Part shown: in pieces, positions 1-9,026 of the stretch
Position numbering within the stretch: position 1 is the first letter of the stretch
How the letters are laid out: every line of letters begins with the position of its first letter
NCBI GenBank assembly: GCA_026986775.1
Contig: JALSNX010000018.1
Span: forward strand, 46,586 to 110,585
Direction: 5' to 3'
Origin: Caldifarciminota bacterium
GTDB taxonomy: Bacteria; Hydrothermota; Hydrothermia; UBA1063; CAJXJZ01
Length of the DNA: 64,000 bases
Translations under genes and position numbers: made by a program
Notes under the pieces: model-generated
What the model was told of the DNA's origin: nothing
Databases searched by the model: none
Seen by the model: only the letters and a program-made list of their open reading frames with translations

Positions 1-2
1 TT

Positions 3-686
3 TTCGCTTCTTACCATAAGAGGGAGATATTTAATGGTTACAGTGGATATTACACACCTCTTTATATATATTCACTTGTTTCTCCTCCAAAAACACAAAT
101 TCAAATTGCTCACACTATTGGTATCAAATATGTAATAATTCACAAAGATATGTACAAATATATAGAAAACTGCTCAAAAGATACACTGGAGGAAGACTTA
201 ATTGAATTAATAAATTATTTAAACCACAGGGAACAACTTGTAAACGTGCTTTCTACCTATGGGGCTCATAAAGTCTATGAAGACAGTATATCAGAAGTAT
301 TTGAATTAGAAAAAACTAATGAGGATTTTAATCCTGATAATGCAAGGATTGAATCATGTAACATACAACTATCAGGAGTAAAACTTGGGGATACGCTTAA
401 GATACATGTCATTAACAACGGTCCGGAGACATGTGTATTTTTATATCGAGAAAAAGCTAAAATTTATTTATTTAATAGTAAAGGTCCGATTTTAAAAACT
501 ACTTTTGATCTAAAGCCAGGCAACATTCCTCCATTTATTTCGCCTCATCATGGCTTTACCATATCGCTTAAATTCCACAATAAATGTAAACCATATGAAA
601 CACTAACGGGTAACATGTATATAAAAAATAAAAACAACAAATGGAAAAAAATAGGTGAGTTTGAGATAAACAATGCTAAAAAATAA
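3..686 (+). CDS. C-terminal part of a polysaccharide/membrane protein (5' end outside window)
   Basis: The reading frame is open from the first bases of the window through to the stop at 686, so the ATG at 150 is internal and the gene begins before the window. The visible 227 residues are soluble and hydrophilic. The early part (GYSGYYTPLY, then IGIKYVIIHKD) resembles the extracytoplasmic tail of polytopic membrane glycosyltransferase-type proteins, in which a short beta-rich domain follows the transmembrane bundle. The last third looks like a small beta-sandwich. It overlaps the next, broken gene by 14 bases in the same direction, so both probably belonged to one surface-polysaccharide operon. 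Family assignment is inference from pattern only. Confidence 0.6.
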   Translation, partial: FASYHKREIFNGYSGYYTPLYIYSLVSPPKTQIQIAHTIGIKYVIIHKDMYKYIENCSKDTLEEDLIELINYLNHREQLVNVLSTYGAHKVYEDSISEVFELEKTNEDFNPDNARIESCNIQLSGVKLGDTLKIHVINNGPETCVFLYREKAKIYLFNSKGPILKTTFDLKPGNIPPFISPHHGFTISLKFHNKCKPYETLTGNMYIKNKNNKWKKIGEFEINNAKK

Positions 687-2196
687 TCTCAACCGTATAA
701 ATAGATACTTATTTCTTCTTATGCTGTTTCTATTATCTATTGTTAAAACAATAAACACTACCATAGGCCCAGACTTCTATTGGTATCTTGAGGATGGAAA
801 ATTTTTCTGGGAACATAAAACTCCTTTAAACACAAATATCTATTCTTTTTTGCCCCAAAAAAGAACTATTTCCCACTCATTTGGCTTCAGTGTTCTCCTT
901 TACAAATTTTATTCCACATACAAAATAAAAAGGCTATACGTCTTAACAGCTTTTTTTCTTGTACCACTTTTCTTTTTAATGATATTATTGGCCTATAGAC
1001 CTTATATTAAAATAATGGAGTTCCTTATAATTTACCTGGGAAGTTTTTTACTTGTATTTTGGGGGACAACTTTAAGACCGCACCTTTTAACATATATATT
1101 TACCCTTATATTACTTCTTTTGTATAACAAGGATAAATTCTTTCCTTCCGTCTTTATTCTCCCAATATGGTCATTTTTTCACGGAGGAGTTATTTTCGGT
1201 ATATTCCTGCTCATTACTTTTGCTATTGATTATGTTATACGAAACGATTTAAAGAAAATGCTTTACATACTTGCATATACATTATTGGGTGTTTTGCTGA
1301 TTGTTATTATTAATCCTTATGGAATTTATTATTTTGCCGGCATATTTCCTGATATCTTGAAAGCTGTTTTGTTCAGAAGCAATTATATGAATATTTACAT
1401 AAGTGAGTGGCAATCACTACCTCATGCTTTCATCTACACTCATCAAATGTATTACGTGATTGCATTCCTGGATATGCTTGTCCTTACAATTTTGTTTTTA
1501 ACGAGTAAAAGTAAAAAAAATTCGCCCATATTTTCCTTCTCGTGATTACTTTTTATGAGGCTATTGCTCATGTTCGTAACATTCCCCTATTTGGTATTAT
1601 CTCTGTATGGGCCTTACCTGATAACATAAACCTTAACTTTCTAAAACTTAATCTCACATTTGATTCTCTAAACACGAAGAAACATTTAATCATACTAATA
1701 CTGGTTAATTTACTGATAGTTGTATCCTTATTATCTAAATCCAGGGTTCAGGGTCCAAATCCAAAATTCTTTCCTGTAAATGCAGTAAAATTTTTAAAAG
1801 AAACTAATGACAGTGGGAATATTCTTGTCCCATCAGACAGGGCTGGTTTTGTTGAATACAATCTATATCCAAGATACAAAATTGCTATAGATGGAAGATT
1901 ATCTGCACCTCTGAAAGAATCCTTTTAATTTTTCAAATTCTGGAACTTGGAAATAGATCCTATTGAATATATAAAAAAATACAATATCAAATATATTCAA
2001 ATATATTATAATTCCAAGAATATCAAAACCTCTCATTGACACCTTATTAAAAAATAAAACTATAAAACCTGTATATGAAGATAAGTATTTTGAAGTTCTC
2101 AAAGTAATGAAATATTTTAAAGTTGCAAATACACAATCTTACCAATATTATAATTCTAAACAGGAGGGAGTTCATGAAGGTAGCCATTTTTATTGA
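673..2196 (+). pseudogene. Decayed polytopic membrane protein gene (glycosyltransferase-like)
   Basis: Three frame segments join into one protein. Residues from 673 run in one frame into an A8 run (1513-1520); the sense then continues one base back, giving KKFAHIFLLVITFYEAIAHV and on to an in-frame TAA at 1926-1928. After that stop the same frame continues sensibly (DPIEYIKKYNIKYI) to a TGA at 2037. The first frame then resumes (LIDTLLKNKTIKPVYEDKYF) and runs to 2196. The N-terminal half has about nine hydrophobic segments. It aligns by eye with the intact 456-residue protein at 43867-45237: a conserved early YSFLP/FSYLP stretch, then an R-N/R-F loop, then a soluble tail ending in a YEDKYF-like strand. 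One deletion in an A tract, one nonsense codon and one more shift make it a pseudogene unless the bases are misread. Confidence 0.75.
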
Positions 2197-2695
2197 AGAC
2201 CTTGTAGAGGATGTGGAATTCATCTACCCTTACTATCGCTTCAAAGAGGAAAAATTTGATGTTGATGTGATATCGCCAGAAATAAAGACCTTCAAAGGCA
2301 AAAAGGGCTGTGCTTTTGTCAGTAAAAAGAGTATAAAGGATGTGGACCCTGAGGATTATGATATTCTTTTTATTCCCGGCGGATATGCACCTGATAGACT
2401 GAGAAGATATCCTGAGGTGCTGAACTTTGTCCGCAGAATGCACGAATTAGGAAAGATAATCGGTGCTGTGTGCCATGGTCCATGGGTATTAATATCCGCA
2501 AGGATAGTCAAAAACAGAAAGATTACAGGATATCATGCTATAAAGGACGACATTGAAAACGCAGGTGCTGTGTATACGGGAAAATCCGTTGAAAGAGACG
2601 GCAATATATTCACTGGAACAGACCCTGAATCTATGGCTGAACTTTTGAAAATGATTATTAAAGAAGCCCGCAAGATGAAACCCGGTCCGTTTTAA
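2174..2695 (+). CDS. DJ-1/PfpI family protein (class I glutamine amidotransferase-like)
   Basis: 173 residues starting MKVAIFIED; the start is fixed by AGGAGGG seven bases upstream, not by the in-frame ATG at 2123. The fold is read from beta-strand motifs: the opening IFIEDLVEDVEF, the FIPGGYAPD oxyanion region and the nucleophile elbow AVCHGPW with the probable catalytic Cys about residue 100. The later TGYHAIKDDIENAGA stretch matches the PfpI/YhbO pattern. Family members act as proteases, deglycases or chaperones on damaged proteins, and which applies cannot be told here. The usual SRGPDD tail motif is replaced by TGTDPESM. It stands alone, convergent with the transporter operon. Confidence 0.85.
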   Translation: MKVAIFIEDLVEDVEFIYPYYRFKEEKFDVDVISPEIKTFKGKKGCAFVSKKSIKDVDPEDYDILFIPGGYAPDRLRRYPEVLNFVRRMHELGKIIGAVCHGPWVLISARIVKNRKITGYHAIKDDIENAGAVYTGKSVERDGNIFTGTDPESMAELLKMIIKEARKMKPGPF

Positions 2696-2759
2696 GAGAG
2701 AATTATTAATAATTAAGATTAGACAAAATTATACAGGAATCACCATTTTATTGGACCGT

Positions 2760-3449
2760 TTATCGTGGTCCGTATTCTATTACATCCTCTATTTCTCCAT
2801 CCTTTATTCTTATTTCTTTATTCCCCCTTCTTGCAAGTTCCACTGAATGTGTGACTATTATAACAGTTCTATTATTGGATATGAATTTTTCAATGAGTGT
2901 AATTATTCTACTGCCGGTTTTTGAATCCAGATTACCCGTGGGTTCATCTGCAATTAAAAGCAGAGGTTTCTTGCAAATTGCCCTGGCTATTGCCACCCTC
3001 TGCCTCTCACCTCCTGAAAGTTCATCCGGCATCCTGAACCTCTTTTCATAAAGCCCAACTTCATTTAAAGCCCAATCAGCGAGTTCTTTCTGCACATTTT
3101 TATTAAATCCAGCAATCTGAAGAGCAATTCTTACATTTTCATAAACATTAAAATAAGGAAATAAGAAAAAACTCTGAAATACAAACCCTATTTTTTCCCT
3201 TCTCAATGCGCTCTTTGCTCTATCATCCATCTCTGTGGTGTCTGTTCCCTGAAGTCTATACTTTCCTTCTGATGGTGAATCAAGGAGACCGATGATATGT
3301 AAGAGGGTTGACTTACCTGCACCTGAAGGGCCTGTGATATAAACATATTCTCCACTATCTATTCTTAAATTTATACGGGAAAGTGCCTTAACCTGTGTAT
3401 GACCAAGGTTGTAATACTTGCTTACATCCACGAGTTCAATAAATGACAT
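2760..3449 (-). CDS. ABC transporter ATPase, MacB/LolD type
   Basis: 229 residues with all nucleotide-binding motifs: Walker A GPSGAGKST, Q-loop region VFQSFFLFPYFN, signature LSGGERQRV, Walker B LLIADEPTGNLD and switch His in VIIVTHS. Length and the LLIADEPTGNLD/YFNVYENV pattern match the LolD/MacB/FtsE group that partners with FtsX-type permeases. It overlaps the 3' end of the HlyD-type adaptor by 14 bases and is the last gene of the RiPP operon, so it most likely energises the permease at 5602-6801. Substrate is inferred to be the modified peptide or its self-toxicity relief; the sequence does not prove it. Confidence 0.92.
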   Translation of the reverse strand: MSFIELVDVSKYYNLGHTQVKALSRINLRIDSGEYVYITGPSGAGKSTLLHIIGLLDSPSEGKYRLQGTDTTEMDDRAKSALRREKIGFVFQSFFLFPYFNVYENVRIALQIAGFNKNVQKELADWALNEVGLYEKRFRMPDELSGGERQRVAIARAICKKPLLLIADEPTGNLDSKTGSRIITLIEKFISNNRTVIIVTHSVELARRGNKEIRIKDGEIEDVIEYGPR

Positions 3450-4494
3450 TCAGGGTATCCTCCAGATTTCTCAATATGGACACAGGTCCGGTGACCACCG
3501 TATCTTTTAGACTCAAGCCCTCAAGAACTTCTGCAAATAAGTCTCCAATGAAACCTATATTCACCCTTTTCTTAAAAACCTCTCCATTCTTTACCACATA
3601 AACATAACTGGTATCACTGCCTACAACACTTTCAATGGGAATACAGATTTTACACTTCTTTTCAAGCAAAATAGAAAGGTCTCCCTTAAGATAAGGAATA
3701 AGTCTCTTTTTACCTGCTTCTGGCATCATTTCTACAATATAATAAACTCCATCTACCTTCTCTTCTGCCTTAATATTCAGGGATAAAATCCTGGTCTTTA
3801 GTTTCAGGTTAAATGGAGTAATAATATTCACAGGTATTTTTTTTACCTTCATCATCAACTCTTTAATTCTCAAAAATTCAATGTCCCGTATATATCCACT
3901 GATCTTGATATCTTTGCTGTAAAACTTAATTAGAGTATCCTTTGAAAATGATTTGCCCACAAAAATTCCATCCAATGTAACATACCCCTCAAAAGGAGCC
4001 GTTATAGTAGAGTTTTTTATCTTAAATTCAATCTGTCTCAGTTGTTCTCTTGCCCTGAGAACTGCAAAAGAATCTTGAAGATAAGACTTATAGTCTAAGA
4101 GACCTGTCCTGAATTGTTTTCTGGACAGGCGGAATGCTAACTCCTTCTCTCTGAGATTGAGTTTTTTCTGATATAGTTCTCCAGAAAGAGCATCGTTTTC
4201 AAGGATTATGATGACATCTCCTTTATGATAAAAAGACTTTTTATTAACATATTTCACCCTGCTACCCTTTTTAATTAAAAATGCCTCTACTTTCAGAGGC
4301 TTTACTTCATAAGATGCTAACACAGTTGCAACTATTGTGGTATCAGATGGAAGAGTCCATGTTATTTTCAAATGATCCTGACAACTGTCCCTAAACCTGA
4401 AATATAGCACTTTAAACAATCCCACCAAAAATATAAGTGTCAACAATATCCATGTAACATGTTGTCTTCTTTTTTTGTCGCCAATCTTTTCCAT
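3436..4494 (-). CDS. HlyD/MacA-type periplasmic adaptor protein
   Basis: 352 residues from the ATG at 4494, chosen because AAGGAG lies nine bases upstream; the in-frame TTG at 4503 abuts the Shine-Dalgarno and is unlikely. One membrane anchor near residues 12-30, then a lipoyl-like half motif (VEAFLIKKGSRVKYVNKKSF), a helical hairpin (about 95-140), a second half motif (ITAPFEGYV) and beta-barrel and membrane-proximal domains ending in the GLSLKDTVV strand. This is the MacA/RND-adaptor layout linking an inner-membrane pump to an outer-membrane duct. It lies between the TolC-like gene and the ATPase, which supports a tripartite pump. Confidence 0.88.
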   Translation of the reverse strand: MEKIGDKKRRQHVTWILLTLIFLVGLFKVLYFRFRDSCQDHLKITWTLPSDTTIVATVLASYEVKPLKVEAFLIKKGSRVKYVNKKSFYHKGDVIIILENDALSGELYQKKLNLREKELAFRLSRKQFRTGLLDYKSYLQDSFAVLRAREQLRQIEFKIKNSTITAPFEGYVTLDGIFVGKSFSKDTLIKFYSKDIKISGYIRDIEFLRIKELMMKVKKIPVNIITPFNLKLKTRILSLNIKAEEKVDGVYYIVEMMPEAGKKRLIPYLKGDLSILLEKKCKICIPIESVVGSDTSYVYVVKNGEVFKKRVNIGFIGDLFAEVLEGLSLKDTVVTGPVSILRNLEDTLNVIY

Positions 4495-4507
4495 ATTCTG
4501 CAACTCC

Positions 4508-5605
4508 TTATTTTGAAAGTATGTTCATTAAGGTTTCATACTTTAATTCAATAAGATACCTGCATTTTTCATGGTAAAACAGCAATTCATTTATGTAATC
4601 TTCTTTTTTCAAACTGTTGTTTTCATAACCGAGTTTTATCTTTTTATAATAGTTATTGAGCATCTCATCCATTCTGTCCGTATTTATCTTCATCTTATTC
4701 ACTTGAGCGATATTTATCCTGTGCTTTTCTGAATATCTTTTGGCTTCCAATTCCACTCTGAGTCTCCTTTTGTTTAAACGCGCCCTTTTTATTGCTTTTA
4801 TACATTGGGGAACTGATAGGTTAAAATTCAGAGAAATCCCTGAAATGGTATTAGAGCCAACAGGGTTTAAGGGGTCAAAACCGGCAAATTGACGCATATA
4901 TAAATAAGATAAGTGGGGTAGCATTCTGGAATACGCATCTATCTCATCCATACGGGCAAGGCGATACCGTATGTGTTCAATCTTCAAATTTAAACTGTCC
5001 ATGGTATTTTTAAGTTTGATTGCCATGTCTACAAGTTCATTATAAGTTTCCTCTATGACTATTTCATAAGTTTTATCTGATTTAATCCTTTTCAATAACT
5101 GCTCTCTTTCTCCGACAAGTAGTGTTAACTCTTGCTCAGCCTCAAAAAGTTTCAGGTCTTCTTCTATGACCTTTTTTTGATTTGCTGGCAAATATGAGTA
5201 TAATGTTCTAGCCTTTTTATAATAGAATATCAGACTATCCATAACATCAATAATTCTGCTGTAATACCACAATTTTGAGTATATCATAAGCATCGTTTTT
5301 TCAGCCCTCAAAACCGCCAGTGAATCTGTCAGCTTTTTTAATTTTTTTATATTTCTGTATCTTGGATAAAATAAGACATGCTTTGAGGTAAAAATAGGTA
5401 TATTTATAGTGTAGTAATACAGCCATCTGTCATTACCATTAAATCTATATGTTTGAAAACTAAAATCAAGGTCCAGTGGTAAGATGTCAAGGAAATCTGT
5501 CTCATGGTATTTTAGCCGCTCTTTCGCTAATAGCGTTTTAAAATATTCACTTTTGAGTTTAAACTCCTTAAATGTGATTGCAACTAAAAATAATAAAATA
5601 TTCAT
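4508..5605 (-). CDS. TolC-like outer-membrane efflux protein, divergent
   Basis: 365 residues; the start ATG overlaps the permease stop as ATGA. After a hydrophobic N-terminus it is mostly long amphipathic helices (about 85-205 and 275-360), broken by a short beta region with a glycine- and proline-rich stretch (FAGFDPLNPVGSNTISG). That alternation of coiled hairpins and strands is the outer membrane efflux protein pattern, but it is shorter than usual (TolC about 430-490) and the signal peptide is weak. Position between the permease and adaptor genes is the strongest argument. Function: trans-periplasmic exit duct for the MacAB-like pump. Confidence 0.7.
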   Translation of the reverse strand: MNILLFLVAITFKEFKLKSEYFKTLLAKERLKYHETDFLDILPLDLDFSFQTYRFNGNDRWLYYYTINIPIFTSKHVLFYPRYRNIKKLKKLTDSLAVLRAEKTMLMIYSKLWYYSRIIDVMDSLIFYYKKARTLYSYLPANQKKVIEEDLKLFEAEQELTLLVGEREQLLKRIKSDKTYEIVIEETYNELVDMAIKLKNTMDSLNLKIEHIRYRLARMDEIDAYSRMLPHLSYLYMRQFAGFDPLNPVGSNTISGISLNFNLSVPQCIKAIKRARLNKRRLRVELEAKRYSEKHRINIAQVNKMKINTDRMDEMLNNYYKKIKLGYENNSLKKEDYINELLFYHEKCRYLIELKYETLMNILSK

Positions 5606-6801
5606 AGGTATCTCAACGCTTCAACAATCTCTCTCTTTGATGCCTCAAAGGCAGGATATATACCCGCTATTACTCCTGTAAACATGGATAGAAACAGGGA
5701 CACAAGGAAAGGAGCAAGAGTGACATGAAAGATTATACCCTTCCCACCGGCCAGTATAAGAAGATAAGCAAGTATTACTCCAGATGGTATTCCTACAATC
5801 GCACCTAAAAGAGAAAGGACCACGGACTCAACTACAAAAAGAATAAAAATTGAGAATTTATTAAGTCCAAGTGACCTGAGTATACCTATCTCATGTATCC
5901 TTTCCCTCGCTGAAGTCAACATCACATTGGCAATTCCTATACTGGCAACAAGGAGACTTATAAACGACACAGCAAATAGCACATATGTGATGTTTGTGCT
6001 TATCCCCTTAAAACTTTTAAATACACTGAACATATCATTTACTCCGAATTTACCATATATACCATACCTTTTCCTGATACTTTCAAGTGTATTTTTAATC
6101 TCATTTTTTATCTTTTTTCTGTCAACTTCCGGGTCTATGAAAATATGGATTTGCACACTTGTGCCGGGCGTATAAAGGGCACTAAACGGACATATTACCA
6201 CATTGTCGGGCCTGTTTTGCAATACCTCCCCCATTTTTGATAGAATGCCCGCTGCAATATAGGTTCTGCCATTGATAAGAAAATAATCAGGAACCTTCTT
6301 TATCCCAAGTTCCCTGGCCACTTCATAACCCATTACACATACCGGTTTTTTCAGTTTATTGTCAATCAAAGTAAATCCTCTTCCCGCATGGATTTTATAG
6401 TGTCTCAGACCAAGATAATCCGGGTCAGACCCAATTATGTCCACATCATTCTTTATCCTTTTATTAAATTCCACATCTCCATTGAACCTTATTACACGAG
6501 AAATAAACTTTATACCCCTTAATTTCTGCAGTATATGATACTCCTTTTCACCCACGGGAACCCTTCTTTCTATAACACTTTTTTTAAGATTCTTTTCCCT
6601 TTCCCAGTCATACCTATCCACCACTATATCCGTCATTCCCAGCATTTCTATGCCAGTATTAACGGTGTATCTTATGGTATCAGAAATAACGAGAAAAAAA
6701 CTTACAACAAAAGTAGCAATTATGATGGATGTGGATGTAAGTAGCGTCCTCAGCTTATGCTGCCTGAGATTATAAATTCCAAACAGTATTAATTCCCTCA
6801 T
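5602..6801 (-). CDS. MacB/FtsX-type ABC permease
   Basis: 399 residues from the ATG at 6801, which overlaps the previous stop as ATGA; a longer in-frame reading to 6873 has no ribosome site and would run deep into the upstream gene. It begins MRELILFGIYNLRQHKLRTLLTS, the cytoplasmic lead and first membrane helix typical of the family. It has a large periplasmic domain (about 45-270) and three C-terminal helices in an FtsX domain containing SARERIHEIGILRSLGLNKFSI and a final GIYPAFEASKREIVEALRYL. Together with the adaptor, outer-membrane protein and ATPase downstream it forms a complete MacAB-TolC-like set. Confidence 0.9.
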   Translation of the reverse strand: MRELILFGIYNLRQHKLRTLLTSTSIIIATFVVSFFLVISDTIRYTVNTGIEMLGMTDIVVDRYDWEREKNLKKSVIERRVPVGEKEYHILQKLRGIKFISRVIRFNGDVEFNKRIKNDVDIIGSDPDYLGLRHYKIHAGRGFTLIDNKLKKPVCVMGYEVARELGIKKVPDYFLINGRTYIAAGILSKMGEVLQNRPDNVVICPFSALYTPGTSVQIHIFIDPEVDRKKIKNEIKNTLESIRKRYGIYGKFGVNDMFSVFKSFKGISTNITYVLFAVSFISLLVASIGIANVMLTSARERIHEIGILRSLGLNKFSIFILFVVESVVLSLLGAIVGIPSGVILAYLLILAGGKGIIFHVTLAPFLVSLFLSMFTGVIAGIYPAFEASKREIVEALRYL

Positions 6802-7367
6802 TTTCTTAAAATACCCATAAGAATTATATACAGTGTATAAATCCCTGCATAAGACCCAAAAAGTTTTTGCCACCTGTCCCTTGATAAAGAAATAGAAACA
6901 AGATAAAAAACAAATAAAAGCACAACATCAAAGTTAAATACAGCAATGTCAAAATTTTCCATGTTAAACAACCACCTTACAAGAAACACAAGAAGATTGG
7001 CAATAGTTTTCCAGGTCAAAAACAGAATAAAGATTTTCATGAAAGAATTAAATTTAATTTTTACGCCGTTGAATTTTGACACAACCCATAATACTAAAGC
7101 AGTAAATACAACTTTAATCGGAACTATGATAAATTGAAGTAAAACCGGTAGATAGTATGGAATTTCAATCCTTGTTCCTTTCTCTCTTGATCCAAGAACA
7201 AGATAAGACGAATAAGCGCTTTTGCCAGTAAATACTGGTAGTTTTTTCTCTGCTACAATCAGGACGAAAGAAATAACTAAAAGAAAAAAGAGGAACACAA
7301 TCTGTGAGGTTTTCAATTGGTCAGGTTCAAATTGTTCAGGGTTTGTCATATTTTTCAATATATTCAT
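6798..7367 (-). CDS. Small polytopic membrane protein of the RiPP operon (YIP1-like?)
   Basis: 189 residues with about five hydrophobic segments (near 22-40, 72-98, 105-130, 140-160 and 168-187) and a soluble segment between the first two. AGGGGG lies eight bases before the ATG at 7367, so this start is kept although it overlaps the upstream ATPase gene by 32 bases. The arrangement recalls YIP1-family integral membrane proteins, which often sit beside ABC exporters, but no diagnostic motif is present. In this operon it could be an immunity protein or an export accessory; that is inference. Confidence 0.65.
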   Translation of the reverse strand: MNILKNMTNPEQFEPDQLKTSQIVFLFFLLVISFVLIVAEKKLPVFTGKSAYSSYLVLGSREKGTRIEIPYYLPVLLQFIIVPIKVVFTALVLWVVSKFNGVKIKFNSFMKIFILFLTWKTIANLLVFLVRWLFNMENFDIAVFNFDVVLLFVFYLVSISLSRDRWQKLFGSYAGIYTLYIILMGILRK

Positions 7368-8076
7368 CTTCCTTACCCCCTATTTTTATATGTTTTATCA
7401 TTCCATTTTCCAGTTCTACTATTTTGTCTGCTCCTTTAAGCAATGTATTCTTGTGAGAACACACCACCACAGTCTTCCCATTCTTTATAAGATCAATAAG
7501 CGTATTATAAATTATCTTTTCCGTTTTTAAATCAACGTTGGATGTAGGCTCGTCAAAGACATATATCTCATGATCTCCATAAAGGACACGGGCAAGATGT
7601 ATTCTCTGTCTTTCGCCTCCGGAAAGGTTTTTACCTCCCTCCAGAATATATCTTTCCATATAATCCGGTTTCTCTATGAATTCCTGTAAACCAGCCTGCC
7701 TGATAACTTTAAGGTATTTATCTTTGTCAAAAGGCCGGCCAAAAACTATATTTTCCCTTAATGAAGCATTCAGAATAAACGGCTGTTGAGGCAGAAAACC
7801 GATGAGTTTTCTGTATGCAACAATCTGATCTTCCGTTAACTTAAGACCATCAATTAATATATCTCCTTCCTGTGGTATAAATAGCCCTGCTATTATATAG
7901 AGCAATGTTGACTTTCCTGCTCCAGTTTTACCTTTTATTCCAACAAACTCACCTTTTCTAATCTCAAAAGAAACATTTTTCAATATCTTTTTATCATCAA
8001 AACCAAATGTTATATTTTTAAAAGAAATTTGATTTCTGAAAACCATTTTAGAAGAAATTAAAATCTCTTCTTTCAC
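7336..8076 (-). CDS. ABC exporter ATPase subunit (type I, split)
   Basis: 246 residues: Walker A GKTGAGKST, Q-loop FLPQQPFIL, signature LSGGERQRI, Walker B IYVFDEPTSNVD, switch His in VVCSHKN. The motif spacing and the FLPQQPFILNASLRENI segment are those of ABCB/MsbA-type exporters, not MacB. It has no membrane domain of its own and starts two bases after the membrane-subunit gene, so the two form a split half-transporter, presumably assembling as a dimer. It is expected to drive export of the modified peptide across the inner membrane. Confidence 0.92.
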   Translation of the reverse strand: MKEEILISSKMVFRNQISFKNITFGFDDKKILKNVSFEIRKGEFVGIKGKTGAGKSTLLYIIAGLFIPQEGDILIDGLKLTEDQIVAYRKLIGFLPQQPFILNASLRENIVFGRPFDKDKYLKVIRQAGLQEFIEKPDYMERYILEGGKNLSGGERQRIHLARVLYGDHEIYVFDEPTSNVDLKTEKIIYNTLIDLIKNGKTVVVCSHKNTLLKGADKIVELENGMIKHIKIGGKEDEYIEKYDKP

Positions 8077-8078
8077 AC

Positions 8079-9017
8079 CTATTTCACACCTAAAAATTCA
8101 TTTACACGTTTTAAAGAAGCCAGATTCTGTTTGAGAACAGAAATAGAATTGTTAAGGGTATTGAATTGCTGGTTACTCATCACAAACAGGGCAAAGGCCG
8201 ATAAAAATTCTCCAAGTGTCAGAATGTTGTTCTTTACAAGATGAGAACCTACGATAAACCAAAGGATTACAAATGCACTAACAACAGCCACTACCACAAC
8301 CAGTGAAGAGAATAGCAAAATGTCAGATTTAAACATCCTTTTAACAGTTTTAGACATAACTATCTTAAATCTATTGAAAATAAAATCCCAAGAACTCAGC
8401 ATTTTAATAGTAATAAACCCGTGTATTACCTCAAGTATAAACGACTGCTTTTTGCCAATTGTATTGTAGTATTCGTAGAATACCTTCTGGATGAACGTGG
8501 CAAAGAATAAGGATACAGCAGTAAAAAGGAAAATAAACAATAGAAAAAATATGCCGAACAGTGGATGGATACGAAATATAAACCATAAAGAAAACAGTAT
8601 AAATGTTGCACTCCTGATTGTATTAAGAAGATTCTGTCCAATAATATTGGAAACTGAGCGGGTGTTTGAGCCGATACGCTCAAGCAAATCCCCTGAATTA
8701 AATCTGTAAAAGACCTGTGGTTTTGCATACAACAAATGCCTGAATAGAATATACTCAGTCTCAAATACAATTTTCTTTTTTACAAGGGCAAGATACAAGG
8801 CCAGCAAAAACTGTATTACTACAGAAAGAACCATTATAAAAACGAATATTTTTACAGACCTTGAAAGTTCTATAAGGTTTCTGCTTTTTGTAAGAGCATC
8901 AATTATATTACCTGCTTTTCTCAACACAAAGGCATCAAGAAAAGCCACAAGTCCACCGAATACAACAATAAGTATAACCAGAACCATATGACGTTTCAAA
9001 ACTCTGTATAATATCAT
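8079..9017 (-). CDS. ABC exporter membrane subunit (type I, six helices)
   Basis: 312 residues, a free-standing ABC transmembrane domain. Six hydrophobic helices are visible (about 12-30, 55-77, 130-150, 155-178, 238-260 and 270-290). The coupling-helix region LYAKPQVFYRFNSGDLLERIGSNT is typical of MsbA/peptidase-containing exporters. There is no N-terminal C39 peptidase domain, so this protein cannot itself remove a double-glycine leader. RBS GAGAGG lies directly upstream; it starts ten bases after the maturase stop. Pairs with the ATPase at 7336-8076. Confidence 0.9.
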   Translation of the reverse strand: MILYRVLKRHMVLVILIVVFGGLVAFLDAFVLRKAGNIIDALTKSRNLIELSRSVKIFVFIMVLSVVIQFLLALYLALVKKKIVFETEYILFRHLLYAKPQVFYRFNSGDLLERIGSNTRSVSNIIGQNLLNTIRSATFILFSLWFIFRIHPLFGIFFLLFIFLFTAVSLFFATFIQKVFYEYYNTIGKKQSFILEVIHGFITIKMLSSWDFIFNRFKIVMSKTVKRMFKSDILLFSSLVVVVAVVSAFVILWFIVGSHLVKNNILTLGEFLSAFALFVMSNQQFNTLNNSISVLKQNLASLKRVNEFLGVK

Positions 9018-9026
9018 TCCTCTCCT

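Noticed and set aside
6802..6873. Longer start for the FtsX-type permease
   Set aside because: The family N-terminus begins at the ATG overlapping the previous stop; the extension has no ribosome site.
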